This document shows, piece by piece, positions 11,038 to 21,284 of a stretch of 64,000 nt of DNA; position 1 is the first letter of the stretch, and each line of letters opens with the position of its first letter. Origin of the DNA: Methanosarcina spelaei (GTDB taxonomy: Archaea > Halobacteriota > Methanosarcinia > Methanosarcinales > Methanosarcinaceae); contig NZ_LMVP01000112.1 of NCBI RefSeq assembly GCF_002287235.1, positions 1-64,000 of the forward strand. The letters run 5' to 3'. A model generated the notes under the pieces. That model ran no database searches, was not told the origin of the DNA, and was given only the letters and a program-made list of their open reading frames with translations. Position numbers and translations under genes: made by a program.

Positions 11038-13679
11038 CAGGCCACCTCCCGGTTTGCTACGGAATTGACAATCCTGTGGATTGTATCCGGTTTGCTGAAA
11101 TCGCTTTTTGTAGGGTTAATTCCATCTTCTCCAAATTTAAATTGTACAAGCACGCCTCTGGTATCCCTGACTGTAAGGTCATACTGGACCTCCAGGTCCT
11201 GGAGAGCATTGACAAGCCTTCTCTGCAGGTACCCTGATTGTGATGTCCTGACTGCAGTGTCCACAAGACCTTCCCTACCACCGATTGCGTGGAAGAAATA
11301 TTCAGTCGGGTTAAGCCCGCTCTTGTAGCTTGCCTTTACGAATCCGTGGGCGTCCGAACCAAGATCTCCCTTCTGGAAATGGGGTAATGTCCTGCCTGCA
11401 TATCCTCTGCGGATACGTTCTCCACGCACGGCCTGCTGGCCAACACAAGCTGCCATCTGAGTAAGGTTCAGGATGGAACCTCTGGCCCCTGAGCGGGCCA
11501 TAATAACTGCCGAGTTTTCAAGCCCCATATGGCTGTCTGCTATGTTACCGGTCTCGTCCCTGGCTTTTCCGAGCTTCTGCATAATGCTCATTTCAATTGT
11601 CTCATCAAGGGTTCTTCCAGGAAGGGGTTCAAGCTCTTTATTCTGGTAAGACTTGATAAGGTTTTGCACAGCATCTTCAGCTTTGTTAAGGACTTCATTG
11701 ATCTGGATTCTTGCTTCTTTCGGAATATCTTCATCAGCTATTCCGAAACTCAGGCCTGTCCGCATGATAGCCCTAACTGCAAGCATGGTCATATTGTCTA
11801 TAAAGCGGGCTCCGGCTTCAGGGCCAATTTCCTTGATAATACGATCCTGAACTTTTCCTTTGAATGCTCCGATGGCCGCCTCATCTATTGTACCTGCAAT
11901 GAGTTCTCCGTCCTGGATTACCACATAGGCATCGTTTGGACACTCCTCTTTCTTACAGGTATCACAGTGCGAGCAGACCTGGGCTGAAAACTGTGCATTA
12001 AGATTTTTGGGCAGGATCTGGCTGAAGATTTGTTTTCCTGTCCAGTAGGGCTTTCCGTCGGAATCGTACCCTGCAGGGGAAGGCAACTCTTTAATATCGC
12101 TTTTCCGGAGCATATCGTAAGCGTCATCGGCTAAGATATGATTCTCAAAACGTGTAAGCAGGAAAAGCCCTGAAATATGGTCATGGATCCCACCTATAAT
12201 AGGACCTCCGAAACGTGGGGAAAGAATATTTTCCTGAACCTGCATCAGGACTTTTGCCTCAGCCCTGGACTCTTCGGTCTGAAGGGCATGCATGTTCATC
12301 TCGTCCCCATCAAAGTCAGCGTTATATGGAGGACATACAGCAGGATTCAGCCTGAAGGTCTTATTCGGAAGTACTTTCACAGAATGAGCCATAATACTCA
12401 TCTTGTGAAGAGATGGCTGCCTGTTAAAAAGCACAATATCTCCGTCCTTTAACTGACGTTCCACTACCCATCCGAATTCCAGCTTTTCTGCAAGGTCGTC
12501 TTTGTTTACATTTGTAACTTTTATGCGCCTGCCGTCAGGACGCAGTACGTAATTTGCACCGGGGTGCACATCCTCTCCGTTACGCACGTAAATCTTAAGC
12601 TGTTCTACATTCCTTGGTGTTACTACTGAGGGCATTGTCAGGGTCCGTGCAATAGGCATTGGAACCCCTACCTCATTAATGCTCAGGTTCGGGTCAGGAG
12701 AGATTACCGTACGTGCAGAGAAGTTAACACGCTTACCTGACAGACTTCCTCTGAAACGCCCTTCTTTACCCTTCAAACGTTGGGATAGGGTCTTTAATGG
12801 CCTTCCTGACCTGTGTCTTGCAGGAGGTATTCCTGAGACTGAATTGTCAAAGAAGGTTGTAACGTGGTACTGAAGGAGCTCCCAGAGGTCCTCAATAATG
12901 AGCTGAGGAGCGCCAGCTTCCCTGTTTTCCTGGAAGCGCTGGTTAATTCTGATAATATCTACGAGTTTATGGGTCAGGTCGTCTTCACTGCGCTGCCCGG
13001 ATTCAAGGGTAATCGAAGGACGAACCGTAACAGGAGGTACGGGCAGGACCGTAAGGATCATCCATTCAGGCCTTGCGTTCTTTGGGTCCATTCCGATAAC
13101 CCGAATATCGTCATCAGGGATATTCTCGAAACGGTCCCTTATCTCGGTAGGGGTTAACTTCTCCCCGTTTTCGAGATACTCGCTGGGTTTTTCGAATTTT
13201 ATTTCCAGCTGTTCCTCGTTGCAGTAGGGGCAGGTCTTTACTTTGCTAGCTTCCTTATAAGCCTCGTTAATCATGTCATCGGGCATATGTCCGATTTCCT
13301 CAATGCCTATAAGCTGGTCCAGAAAGTGCTGTTTCTGTGCAGGGTCAAGCAAGAGCCTGCTGCATTTCCTGCAGGTTGCCCTGAGTAGTTTTCGGATTAC
13401 TTTATTAAAACCAACATGAACTACCGGAGCTACAAGCTCAATATGCCCGAAGTGTCCAGGACACTCGCCTGCTCTCCCTGAACAGGTCTTGCAGCGAAGA
13501 CCGGGGTCAATGACTCCGAGTCTTGTGTCCATAAGTCCCATGTCAATTGGAAACCCGTCATCATCATAAGTATCAGCTGTGATGATCGGGGTCGAACTCA
13601 TTTTACGGATCTCTTTTGGAGACAGTAATCCGAATTTAATAGAAGCAATTCTTTTCGGAATAGGAGGTACATTTGCCAT
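11037..13679 (-). CDS. rpoA1: DNA-directed RNA polymerase subunit A'
   Basis: The protein has 880 residues, the N-terminal part of the largest subunit. The clamp zinc site starts at C63-x2-C66-x6-C73-x2-H76. A second zinc-type cluster (CRKC, then CPYC) and a CxxC pair near residue 570 follow. The magnesium-binding active site [12 protein letters not shown] starts at residue 453 with Asp455, Asp457 and Asp459 all present. It lies 12 bases after rpoB1. No inteins are present. Confidence 0.97.
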   Translation of the reverse strand: MANVPPIPKRIASIKFGLLSPKEIRKMSSTPIITADTYDDDGFPIDMGLMDTRLGVIDPGLRCKTCSGRAGECPGHFGHIELVAPVVHVGFNKVIRKLLRATCRKCSRLLLDPAQKQHFLDQLIGIEEIGHMPDDMINEAYKEASKVKTCPYCNEEQLEIKFEKPSEYLENGEKLTPTEIRDRFENIPDDDIRVIGMDPKNARPEWMILTVLPVPPVTVRPSITLESGQRSEDDLTHKLVDIIRINQRFQENREAGAPQLIIEDLWELLQYHVTTFFDNSVSGIPPARHRSGRPLKTLSQRLKGKEGRFRGSLSGKRVNFSARTVISPDPNLSINEVGVPMPIARTLTMPSVVTPRNVEQLKIYVRNGEDVHPGANYVLRPDGRRIKVTNVNKDDLAEKLEFGWVVERQLKDGDIVLFNRQPSLHKMSIMAHSVKVLPNKTFRLNPAVCPPYNADFDGDEMNMHALQTEESRAEAKVLMQVQENILSPRFGGPIIGGIHDHISGLFLLTRFENHILADDAYDMLRKSDIKELPSPAGYDSDGKPYWTGKQIFSQILPKNLNAQFSAQVCSHCDTCKKEECPNDAYVVIQDGELIAGTIDEAAIGAFKGKVQDRIIKEIGPEAGARFIDNMTMLAVRAIMRTGLSFGIADEDIPKEARIQINEVLNKAEDAVQNLIKSYQNKELEPLPGRTLDETIEMSIMQKLGKARDETGNIADSHMGLENSAVIMARSGARGSILNLTQMAACVGQQAVRGERIRRGYAGRTLPHFQKGDLGSDAHGFVKASYKSGLNPTEYFFHAIGGREGLVDTAVRTSQSGYLQRRLVNALQDLEVQYDLTVRDTRGVLVQFKFGEDGINPTKSDFSKPDTIHRIVNSVANREVA

Positions 13680-13691
13680 ATCTGCCTCACC

Positions 13692-15506
13692 TCATACCGC
13701 ATCTTCAAGTTTAAGCCTGGGAGCAACTCCCAGAGATTTGATTTCGTCCAGCAGCAACTTGAATGCATAGCTCATCTCAACAGGATATATATCCGTGTCA
13801 GCTCCACAGGTTGAGCAAAAAGCTACATTTCGCTGCTTGTCATATGTTGCAATCATTCCGCAGTGAGAACAGACAAGTTCCACAACCTTGTCCGATTCAT
13901 CGAGCAGCCTTTCTTTTAGCGACATGGCAGCTCCGTGCCCTACCAGCACATCACGCTCCATTTCTCCGAATCTGAGACCACCTTCTCTGGCTCGGCCTTC
14001 GGTTGGCTGGCGGGTGAGCACCTGTACAGGTCCGCGAGACCGCGCATGCATCTTTGAAGTGACCATATGGTGCAGTTTCTGGTAGAGAATAACCCCAACA
14101 AAGACATCTGCAGGAATCATTTTGCCGGTTGCTCCATCGTAGAAAATTTCTTTTCCGGTATGGGCAAACCCATGCTTTTTCAGGGCTTCTCTGAGATCTT
14201 CTTCATTTTCTCCGGAGAAAGCTGTTGCATTGACTCTTCTTCCTTCCATGGAACCTACTTTTCCGCCAATCATTTCAAGGACGTGGCCTACAGTCATACG
14301 GGAAGGAATTGCATGCGGGTTGATCATCAGGTCCGGAGTAAGGCCTGATTCCGTAAAAGGCATATCGGCAATCGGGACTTTCAGGCCGATAACTCCTTTT
14401 TGCCCGTGCCTTGAGGCGAATTTGTCCCCAATGTCAGGAATCCTTTCATCCCTTACCTTTACTTTGGCAAGCCTGGTCCCATTAATGGATTCTGTCAAGA
14501 TGACCGTGTCAACAATTCCGGTTTCATTTGACCGCATTGTGATCGAGCTTTCTCTCCTCTGCTCGACTGCAATCCCGAAGTCCGACGGTTCTTCAAGGAA
14601 CCTTGGCGGACTGGTTTTTCCGATAAGCACATCATTGGGGCCAACCGGGGTTTCTGGATTTACAAGCCCGTCCGTATCCAGGTTCGCATAGGCTTCTGCA
14701 CTGCGTGCTCCACGATATTCTGAGTCAGGAATCTCGAACTTATTTTCCTGCCCACCCGGATATCTTCGTTCTTCTCCTTCGAAAGTTCTGAGAAAGTGGC
14801 TTCTTCCGAGGCCTCTTTCTATTGAGCCATTATTGAAAATCAGGGCGTCTTCAATGTTATACCCTTCATAGGACAGGATTGCGACAACGAAGTTCTGACC
14901 TGCAGGTCTGTCGTCAAAACCTATTGCTTGCGATGTTCTTGTCTTGGTCATTGCCCTCTGAGGATAGTGGAGCACATGGGCTCGGGTATCAGGTCTGAGC
15001 TTCTGGTTTGCAGTTGCAACTCCGATACACTGCTTAATCATGGCTGCACCCATGGTATTACGCGGAGAGGCATTATGTTCAGGATAAGGAACCATTCCGG
15101 TAGAGATTCCTAAAATAAGTTCAGGATCAATCTCCATGTGAGTGTGATCTGGAGTAAGGTCAGCCTCATAGAGTCCGATATAGGCATTTTCCTCTTCTTC
15201 GGCATCAAGATACTCTATACAGCCTTCTTTTACCAGGTCATCAAAGTTGATTTCTTTGTTCCTAATTTTCTCTACATGCTCTTCAGTTACCCTGGGAAGT
15301 CCGTTCTCCACAACTAAAAGTGGTCTTCTTGCTCTGCCCATATCGGAGTTTATAATTACTTCTCTTGTGTTGTTGTTAAGAGCGACATTGACCTGTCTGG
15401 ATATGAACCCCTGCCGCCTCATCCTTCTTAGCTCGTCTGCAAGCTCAGAAGGGTTATCATGGGTCCCGACAAGCTCCCCGTTTATGAATACTTTTGCTTT
15501 AGTCAT
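13692..15506 (-). CDS. rpoB1: DNA-directed RNA polymerase subunit B'
   Basis: The protein has 604 residues, the C-terminal half of the second-largest subunit. It contains the hybrid-binding part ([11 protein letters not shown], then [13 protein letters not shown]) and the anchor region ([17 protein letters not shown]). The C-terminal zinc clamp [11 protein letters not shown]...CSTCG is intact. It starts 14 bases after the stop of rpoB2. B/B' splitting is typical of euryarchaeal methanogens. Confidence 0.97.
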   Translation of the reverse strand: MTKAKVFINGELVGTHDNPSELADELRRMRRQGFISRQVNVALNNNTREVIINSDMGRARRPLLVVENGLPRVTEEHVEKIRNKEINFDDLVKEGCIEYLDAEEEENAYIGLYEADLTPDHTHMEIDPELILGISTGMVPYPEHNASPRNTMGAAMIKQCIGVATANQKLRPDTRAHVLHYPQRAMTKTRTSQAIGFDDRPAGQNFVVAILSYEGYNIEDALIFNNGSIERGLGRSHFLRTFEGEERRYPGGQENKFEIPDSEYRGARSAEAYANLDTDGLVNPETPVGPNDVLIGKTSPPRFLEEPSDFGIAVEQRRESSITMRSNETGIVDTVILTESINGTRLAKVKVRDERIPDIGDKFASRHGQKGVIGLKVPIADMPFTESGLTPDLMINPHAIPSRMTVGHVLEMIGGKVGSMEGRRVNATAFSGENEEDLREALKKHGFAHTGKEIFYDGATGKMIPADVFVGVILYQKLHHMVTSKMHARSRGPVQVLTRQPTEGRAREGGLRFGEMERDVLVGHGAAMSLKERLLDESDKVVELVCSHCGMIATYDKQRNVAFCSTCGADTDIYPVEMSYAFKLLLDEIKSLGVAPRLKLEDAV

Positions 15507-15520
15507 CTAGCATCGACCCC

Positions 15521-17116
15521 TCAATCACCGAACGTTGATCCGGCATCGTCCATGTCTGAATAATCGTAAAAATCATCATCTTTGTATTTGGTTTCGGGTT
15601 CCGGAGTTTCTTCATATTCTTCAACAATTTCTTCTCCGAACTCATCGAATAAGGTTTCTTTTATTTTGACCGGGAGTTCAGGTACCTTTACAACCACACG
15701 CTCGACGTTTAAGTCATGGAGGATTTTCTTTATCCCTTCGGTATCTTCTATACCTGTTGAAAGTTCAACCATCTCGGCAAAGTTTTTCACCAGGCCACAG
15801 TTTGGGCCTTCAGGAGTTTCCGATGGACAGAGCCTTCCCCATTGGGTTGCGTGCAAGTCTCTGGCCTCAAAGTGAGGCTGGGCTCGTGAAAGGGGCGAAA
15901 TTACCCGGCGCAGATGGGAAAGAGTAGAGATGTAGTCGTTTCTGTCAAGGAGCTGAGACACACCTGTTCTTCCTCCAACCCAGTTTCCGGTTGCCAGCGG
16001 GTGTTGCAAGCGGTCAGTCAATACGTCAGCCCTGACTATTGTAGCAACGTTAAGTTCTCGATTTCTCATGTTTGCGCGTTCGAGCTGGTATTTTATGTCT
16101 CTTGCAAGCCTGTTGAATGATACCCTGAAGAGATCTTCCATCAAGTCTCCTGCAAGTTTCAGCCTTTTGTTTGCATAGTGGTCTTTGTCGTCTTCCGAAC
16201 GCTTGCCAAGGGCCAGTTCGAAACATGACTCAGCCATTCTTGCCAGGAAGTGAGCTTTGGAGATCCTGTCTCTCATGTCATTTCCAAGATGAGGGAACAG
16301 GTACCTGTCAATAACATAGTTTGCTCTTTTTATCTGGTATTCTTTGGCCTGACCTGCAGCAACCCTGGCTCCGATTTTCTCGATTGCTTCTTCCTGGGTT
16401 TCAACTTCGGCTTCTTCAAGGTTCTCCAGCATGAATTTTATAATTTCGGGATCACTTGAAACTGCATTTACAATGTCTTCGTCAGTTACGATCCCAAGAG
16501 CTCTCATAAGAGTAATAAAGAACACGCGGCCTGAGATCGAAGGGAAGGAAACTTCGAGCAGGGATTTTCTTCCTCTTTCTACGATTACAAGGGCTCTGTA
16601 TCCGCGTTTCTGTGAGAAAACCTTCGCAACCTCTATAGTGTCACCGTACCTTTCCCCATATTCTACAAGAATTTTGTTAGGAGCGAGGTCTTCAAGGGTC
16701 ATAACCACTCTTTCGGTACCGCCTATAATGAAATATCCTCCAGGATCAAGCGGATCTTCCCCATAACGGATTTTTTCAGTTTCGCTAAGCCCTGGAAGGT
16801 TACAGATCTTGGACTTGATCATGATGGGAAGCTGTCCTATTTTTGCTTCCATTACTTCGGACTCAACTCCGTCCTTTACCACGCTCATTTCGAGGTATAG
16901 AGGACCTGAGTACGAGAGGTTCCTGAGCCTTGCTTCGTTGGGATAAAGTTTTTCGATTGCCCCGTCGGCTTCCTTTACCACAGGATGTTCTACCCTTATC
17001 TTGCCTAGTTTGAGGTAGGTATCCTCGATATCGGTTTCTATTATTCTCTGTTCATCTATTATTTTTTGCAGCCCGTAATCTATAAACTTGTTAAATGAGT
17101 CTATATGGTGCTGCAC
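15521..17116 (-). CDS. rpoB2: DNA-directed RNA polymerase subunit B''
   Basis: This is the N-terminal half (lobe and protrusion) of the second-largest subunit, 531 residues from the GTG at 17116. Conserved blocks are GYFIIGGTERVVMTLEDLAPN, GNWVGGRTGVSQLLDRNDY and CPSETPEGPNCGLVKNF. The start is doubtful. In frame upstream of the GTG there are about 18 more residues (ALETSILAQAYFTRDKI) that look like the usual B'' N-terminus, yet no ATG, GTG or TTG precedes them before an in-frame TAA. A GAGG ribosome site lies 8 bases before an ATC at 17170-17168. Either initiation is non-canonical or the protein is N-terminally short. Confidence 0.95.
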   Translation of the reverse strand: MQHHIDSFNKFIDYGLQKIIDEQRIIETDIEDTYLKLGKIRVEHPVVKEADGAIEKLYPNEARLRNLSYSGPLYLEMSVVKDGVESEVMEAKIGQLPIMIKSKICNLPGLSETEKIRYGEDPLDPGGYFIIGGTERVVMTLEDLAPNKILVEYGERYGDTIEVAKVFSQKRGYRALVIVERGRKSLLEVSFPSISGRVFFITLMRALGIVTDEDIVNAVSSDPEIIKFMLENLEEAEVETQEEAIEKIGARVAAGQAKEYQIKRANYVIDRYLFPHLGNDMRDRISKAHFLARMAESCFELALGKRSEDDKDHYANKRLKLAGDLMEDLFRVSFNRLARDIKYQLERANMRNRELNVATIVRADVLTDRLQHPLATGNWVGGRTGVSQLLDRNDYISTLSHLRRVISPLSRAQPHFEARDLHATQWGRLCPSETPEGPNCGLVKNFAEMVELSTGIEDTEGIKKILHDLNVERVVVKVPELPVKIKETLFDEFGEEIVEEYEETPEPETKYKDDDFYDYSDMDDAGSTFGD

Positions 17117-17326
17117 TATCTTGTCCCGTGTAAAATAAGCCTGCGCCAGTATACTTGTTTCTAATGCGATGATAGCACCCTCTTTGCTTTATTAGAATGA
17201 AAATCAAGAGATTCTGATCCTTGGGTCGATGTGCAACTGTTGAGTTTTGCCATACGATAGTGCTGGAATTCAAAAAGGCATTCCGTGAAGAAAATATGAT
17301 CGTGAAAGCGGTTTACTCCCCTCCGC

Positions 17327-17563
17327 TTACTCGATCACAAGTCTGTAATACTCTGCCTCCCCTGCAGTTTGACTTTTTCTTGTGATTTTCACTACGTCTC
17401 CGACAACAGCTCCGATTTCTTTACTAACAGGATCTTGCACTTTGATTTTCGGAAGTTGTTCCTTTTCAATGGAATACTTGCTTAAAACAGACTTTAACTC
17501 GCCTTCAGGCATGATTTCATGTTTAGGGACCGACTCATGGTCGAGCAGGCTGAATTTTGTCAA
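17327..17563 (-). CDS. rpoH: DNA-directed RNA polymerase subunit H
   Basis: The protein has 78 residues, the archaeal homologue of the C-terminal domain of eukaryotic Rpb5 (ILPKYSI-type core: VLSKYSIEKEQLPKIKVQDPV, then IGAVVGDVVKI and YYRLVIE at the end). The start is TTG at 17563-17561, with a strong GGAGG site 8 bases upstream. It is the first protein gene of the polymerase operon, behind a TATA box at 17641-17650. Confidence 0.95.
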   Translation of the reverse strand: MTKFSLLDHESVPKHEIMPEGELKSVLSKYSIEKEQLPKIKVQDPVSKEIGAVVGDVVKITRKSQTAGEAEYYRLVIE

Positions 17564-17640
17564 ATCCTTTCCTCCAAAAACAAAGTATTCAAAAAATTTA
17601 TCAAACTAATCTCTCTTGTGGATGGCCTTTCCACCGGATA

Positions 17641-17650
17641 TTATATATAG
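17641..17650 (-). promoter_or_regulatory. TATA box of the rpoH operon
   Basis: The minus strand reads CTATATATAA directly below the tRNA gene and about 78 bases above the rpoH start. Archaeal spacing of about 25 bases would put transcription start near 17617 and give a leader of roughly 54 nt. Confidence 0.5.
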
Positions 17651-17654
17651 AACA

Positions 17655-17731
17655 TGGCGGGCCCGTAGGGATTTGAACCCTAGGCCGACTGGTTAAAAGC
17701 CAGTCGCTCTGCCTGACTGAGCTACGGGCCC
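17655..17731 (-). tRNA. tRNA-Lys (anticodon TTT)
   Basis: The gene folds as a full cloverleaf on the minus strand. The acceptor stem is GGGCCCG / CGGGCCC, the anticodon arm is ACTGG-CTTTTAA-CCAGT, and the T arm contains GGTTCAAATCC. The anticodon TTT (17697-17695) reads Lys codons. The 3' CCA is encoded (17657-17655). No intron is present. Confidence 0.97.
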
Positions 17732-18573
17732 AGTTAATTTTCTTCCTTCACTTTACTTTTCACACGGTGATTCTCTTATGCTGCCCTGCTGCCCCGCTGC
17801 ATCAGGGAGCACCTATCACACCAGTGCAACCCTCTAATTCCAGCTATTCTATAAATAGTTTATGGTGAGAATATATTTTCTTCCGTAATTCCTATATATT
17901 TAAGGTAAAATTATTTCTTCCGTGGCGAATTTCAACCGGAATTATTCCAATCTTGCCGGAAAAATATATGTACGAGAATTTTCAACTTTTTAAAAGTAAG
18001 GCCAACAATTCAATTTATTTCTCTTATTTCCGGGTAACTTGAGACTTTTGCCCCGTTATTAATGATAGTCTTAATTTCCCGGCAGTCACCCTCCAAAAGT
18101 AAAGTATCAATTAACCAAAGTCGAATTCAAATTCTTGAATTTAAGCATTTTTTAAAAATGTAATTATGGTCTATCCTGAACTCCAATACTTTATTTATTA
18201 ACCTTTTTCGGAATTACAGTACTAGTGTTGAGTCAAACAAATGTCGTATAAAATCGAGTGCCGTTATATAGGGATCATTGAATCCTCGATAATTGACTTG
18301 ACACTAGTAAGGATGTTATATAATAGAATAGTGATGATTTTGTAATATGGAACTCAAAAACTCGGTGGAATTTGCTAACAACTGAAGAATTGCCAGCTAG
18401 ACTATATACTTAAGCATAAGCGACATCGAGAATTAAAATAAGGGGTTATATTCTAAAGGGTATGCATATTTTTCAGTTAGCTTCAAACTTATTAGTTTTT
18501 CAGCTCCGATAGACTACACAGAACCCAATATGCTAATATTTATTTTTCAGATCGTACTAAGGAGATTATCTAT
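17732..18573. other. Gene-free AT-rich spacer
   Basis: 842 bases between tRNA-Lys and the P5CR-like gene. A TATA-like CTATTTATAG (minus strand, about 17861-17852) may serve the tRNA. An 88-bp palindromic element lies at 18221-18308. I see no further coding sequence. Confidence 0.6.
18221..18308. mobile_element. 88-bp MITE-like palindromic element
   Basis: Terminal inverted repeats ACTAGTGTTGAGTCAA (18221-18236) and TTGACTTGACACTAGT (18293-18308) match at 14 of 16 positions. Inside, AATCGAG and CTCGAT extend the symmetry. It has no coding capacity. It is likely a non-autonomous transposable element, although the parent is not in this window. Confidence 0.6.
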
Positions 18574-19416
18574 ATGGTCTTGAAAAGTGATGATTTTCTA
18601 GCCAATGAGATAATAGGCATAATTGGAGCCGGATTTCTTGGAAGAACCCTTGCAGAGACACTTATCGAACATGGATTTCCCAAAGAAAAGCTTATGATTT
18701 CTTATGGAGGGAAACCTTCAACTCTTGAAAGCATAAAAAAAGCAGGTTTAATCGGAAATATTACAGATAACAAGGTCATATGCCAGAAATCAACAATTAT
18801 ATTTATTGTCATTAAACCTCAATCCCTTAAGGAGCTTAAGAACCTTCCTTTCACAAATAATTCCCTTGTCGTCTCCTGCATGGCTGGCATTTCGTCAGCT
18901 TCAATGGAAGGAGCATTAGGCATTAAAGTATTCAGGATAATGACAAGTGGACCGGATACAATAAAAAGGAAAAAAGGTATTGTAGCAGTTTACCCTCAAA
19001 ATGACACTTTAATAAATATCCTTTCATTTTTGAACTTAAGAGTTCATGAATTGCAAGATGAGGAAAGTATACATGTTTTTACAGTGGGAGTATGTCTTCC
19101 AGCGGCTCTTCTTATTGCAAATAAAATAGGGCTAAATATAGAAGATTCAATAGAAACAATTGATAAAGAATATTGTGGTTTTAGAGAGATTTATTACTGG
19201 GCTAAAAATGTTTTACCGGTTTTTGATTCTGAGAAGGCCCAGACAAATTATATAGAGCATATGAGTACAGAGGGCGGAATAACGGAATCAATAGTTAATA
19301 GCTTAAAATCTGGAGACACATTTTTGGACTCACTGAGAAAAGGTATTGCAAGGAGCAAAGAAATTTCGACCTTTGCCATGTTCGCATTAACTGGTGACGA
19401 TAAGAGTAATGACTAA
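18574..19416 (+). CDS. Pyrroline-5-carboxylate reductase-like oxidoreductase
   Basis: The protein has 280 residues. The N-terminal Rossmann fold has the dinucleotide motif GIIGAGFLGRT (Gly18, Gly20, Gly23), then VIKPQSLKEL and VSCMAGIS as in the ProC family. The C-terminal helical dimer domain contains STEGGITESIV (about residues 231-241), the place where true ProC has its SPGGTT substrate loop; the difference makes proline synthesis uncertain. The ATG follows AAGGAG. It stands alone, with a MITE-like element upstream and tandem repeats downstream, and has no proline gene beside it. An NAD(P)H-dependent imine reductase of unknown substrate is the safe call. Confidence 0.7.
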   Translation: MVLKSDDFLANEIIGIIGAGFLGRTLAETLIEHGFPKEKLMISYGGKPSTLESIKKAGLIGNITDNKVICQKSTIIFIVIKPQSLKELKNLPFTNNSLVVSCMAGISSASMEGALGIKVFRIMTSGPDTIKRKKGIVAVYPQNDTLINILSFLNLRVHELQDEESIHVFTVGVCLPAALLIANKIGLNIEDSIETIDKEYCGFREIYYWAKNVLPVFDSEKAQTNYIEHMSTEGGITESIVNSLKSGDTFLDSLRKGIARSKEISTFAMFALTGDDKSND

Positions 19417-19470
19417 GAGTGTTCGAAAAGTCAAAGATAACTGTAAAAGTACAAAGTCTGTAAAGGTCTA

Positions 19471-19530
19471 TAATATTGAGTACCTTAATATTGAGTACCT
19501 TAATATTGAGTACCTTAATATTGAGTACCT
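19471..19530. repeat. Four exact 15-bp tandem repeats
   Basis: TAATATTGAGTACCT is repeated four times with no mismatch, starting 55 bases after the stop of the P5CR-like gene. The perfect copies suggest recent slippage. A short frame across it (Asn-Ile-Glu-Tyr-Leu repeats) has no ribosome site and is not called. Confidence 0.9.
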
Positions 19531-19751
19531 GCTCAAGTTATTTAAACTGCTCTTGTCAAGGTATAGTGAATCCCAAAATTTTCTGACAGGTTCTAGGTCT
19601 CTGGATGCATTTGACTTCTAAGTTCCTGAATACATTTGACTCGATATTCAGATAGAGTTAAAACGCACGTGAACTTTTAGTCTTGCTTTATCAGATTCGA
19701 GAATGGATTTTGGATAAATCCGTCCTGCAAAGAAACTCTTACATGTTTTCC

Positions 19752-20321
19752 TTAAATGCTTATATTTGCACCGAGCAGTTCAACAAAGGCTCTTAACCAG
19801 GCTGGGTGATTTGGCCATGCTTGAGCTGTTACCAGGTTTTTGTCTGTAACTACTGGTTTCGATTCCCAGTCAGCACCGGTTAACCTGCATTCCGGAGCAC
19901 ATGCCGGGTATGATGTTACCTTGTAGCCTTCCAGGACTTTAGCCGCTGCCAAAAGCTGCAGTCCGTGGCAAATGACTGCTACAGGCTTGTCAGCCGCAAA
20001 GAAATCCTGTACAAGTTTAATTGTCTCATCATACATACGGATGTATTCAGGGGCTCTGCCTCCAGGGACGACCAGACCTGCATAATCGTCCGCATTTACT
20101 TCAGCCGCGGACACATCTACCGGAATGCGATGCCCGGAAAGCTCGATATAGGTATCGAGCGTGGTGAAGTCGTGTACGACCAGTTGTAGCATATCCCCAG
20201 TTTTTTTGTTGGGTGCCGCTATATCTACCTGGTAGCCCAGCATCTGGAGTGACTGTTGGGGTACCTTCACCTCATAGTCCTCGGCGCAATCGCCTGTTAA
20301 GATCAGGATTTTCTTGGACAT
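19752..20321 (-). CDS. DJ-1/PfpI family protein
   Basis: The protein has 189 residues. The nucleophile elbow VICHGLQLL has Cys118 followed by His119, and Glu14 in the DCAEDYE motif sits where the family keeps its active-site acid. VVPGGRAPEYIR is the usual loop. Family members act as glutamine-amidotransferase-like proteases, glyoxalases or deglycases; which applies here cannot be told. The ATG is preceded by GGGAAGGA. It is monocistronic. Confidence 0.9.
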   Translation of the reverse strand: MSKKILILTGDCAEDYEVKVPQQSLQMLGYQVDIAAPNKKTGDMLQLVVHDFTTLDTYIELSGHRIPVDVSAAEVNADDYAGLVVPGGRAPEYIRMYDETIKLVQDFFAADKPVAVICHGLQLLAAAKVLEGYKVTSYPACAPECRLTGADWESKPVVTDKNLVTAQAWPNHPAWLRAFVELLGANISI

Positions 20322-20638
20322 TTATTTTCCTTCCCGTGGTTTTAGCAATTTCAAGTCGTCTATTTATTTTTTTTCCAGGATGACCGACTCAGTTCAAAAT
20401 CAGTTCCAGAAGTAGCTCTAACATCACTTATCTAATCTGTAATTGTGTTAAGTGGTTATGTTGCGAAACACATATTAATATTTCTTTAACGGCTATAATT
20501 TCTAAATATAATACCAGCTAAACATCAGGAGAATGTCAGTTATAAAAAGAGAACACCAGACAACAAAAGGACAACAATAGATAATAGATGATAATAGTAG
20601 AGAGAACTTCGATAAATCTATGCTTTTAAGCAATATTT

Positions 20639-20704
20639 ACTTAAATCTGTTTATATTTATTTGTATTCATGACTTAAATCTGTTTATATTTATTTGTATT
20701 CATG
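20639..20704. repeat. Two exact 33-bp tandem repeats
   Basis: A 33-bp unit starting ACTTAAATCTGTTTATATTT occurs at 20639-20671 and again at 20672-20704, without mismatch. Confidence 0.9.
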
Positions 20705-20813
20705 AACACCCCTCGCTGATTTTGCTCTTAAAAAGAATACAAACGTCTGTGGCAGGCCTGAAACTGGTGTCATTGTGGTATTTAAAATAATAGACTGAGA
20801 TTATGAGTTAATA

Positions 20814-21160
20814 AGAAGTTCAAAACAACAACTGCATCGGTACACGATTCTCAGGTAAAGTTGTCAGAAGAATATGAAGCGGTTTATAGGGATAAAGGAT
20901 ACTTTGGAGCAAAATCAAAAGGTTATGATGCAATAGTGAGAAGAGCAGTCAGAGGACACACGCTGGAAATAAAGGATGTATTAAGATAAAGAGAATTAGT
21001 TCAAAAAGAGTTTCAAGGAAACGAATATACGTAGTAACTAAAGAGACATTTAAAGCGGGAAGAGTTCTTGTTACTACGGTTAAAAGAGTAAATTTATGTT
21101 ATATACGGCTTTATGTTACAATCTACATCAGTTAAAGATATTGAAAATAAAAGGAGTATA
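20814..21160 (+). pseudogene. IS5-family transposase fragment (3' part, frameshifted)
   Basis: The reading frame shows KTTTASVHDSQVKLSEE, then YRDKGYFGAKSKGYDA with the second catalytic Asp, then RRAVRGHTLEIKDVLR and a stop. A shift gives KRISSKRVSRKRIYVVTKE, TFKAGRVLVTTVKRV, and a further shift gives TALCYNLHQLK. The N-terminal half and both termini are missing or unrecognisable, so this is a dead remnant with at least two frameshifts. Confidence 0.8.
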
Positions 21161-21284
21161 TTGAAGATAGCATAAACTATCTTTAAGATCAAAGAATTAA
21201 GGATAAGGAAAGCTAAAAATAAGAACTTAATGGAGAAATTAGCTTGCTAGATTAAAGAAATTTCTACGAAGAAAAAATATGAGA

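Larger units (their letters stand above)
20322..21284. other. Gene-free spacer with repeat and dead transposase
   Basis: 963 bases between the DJ-1 gene and the B12-radical SAM gene. It holds the 33-bp tandem repeat at 20639-20704 and the transposase fragment at 20814-21160. The rest is AT-rich, without a supportable ORF. Confidence 0.6.

Noticed and set aside
17091-17273. 60-codon minus-strand ORF ahead of rpoB2
   Set aside because: It is out of frame with rpoB2, and the conserved B'' residues lie in the other frame.
18326-18345. AGTGATGATTTTG as another solo MITE end
   Set aside because: The match to the MITE terminus is short and lacks the outer GACTC; likely chance.
19394-19621. 75-codon ORF with Asn-Ile-Glu-Tyr-Leu repeats
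   Set aside because: It overlaps the P5CR-like gene's end, has no ribosome site, and its repeat is simply the 15-bp DNA repeat read in frame.
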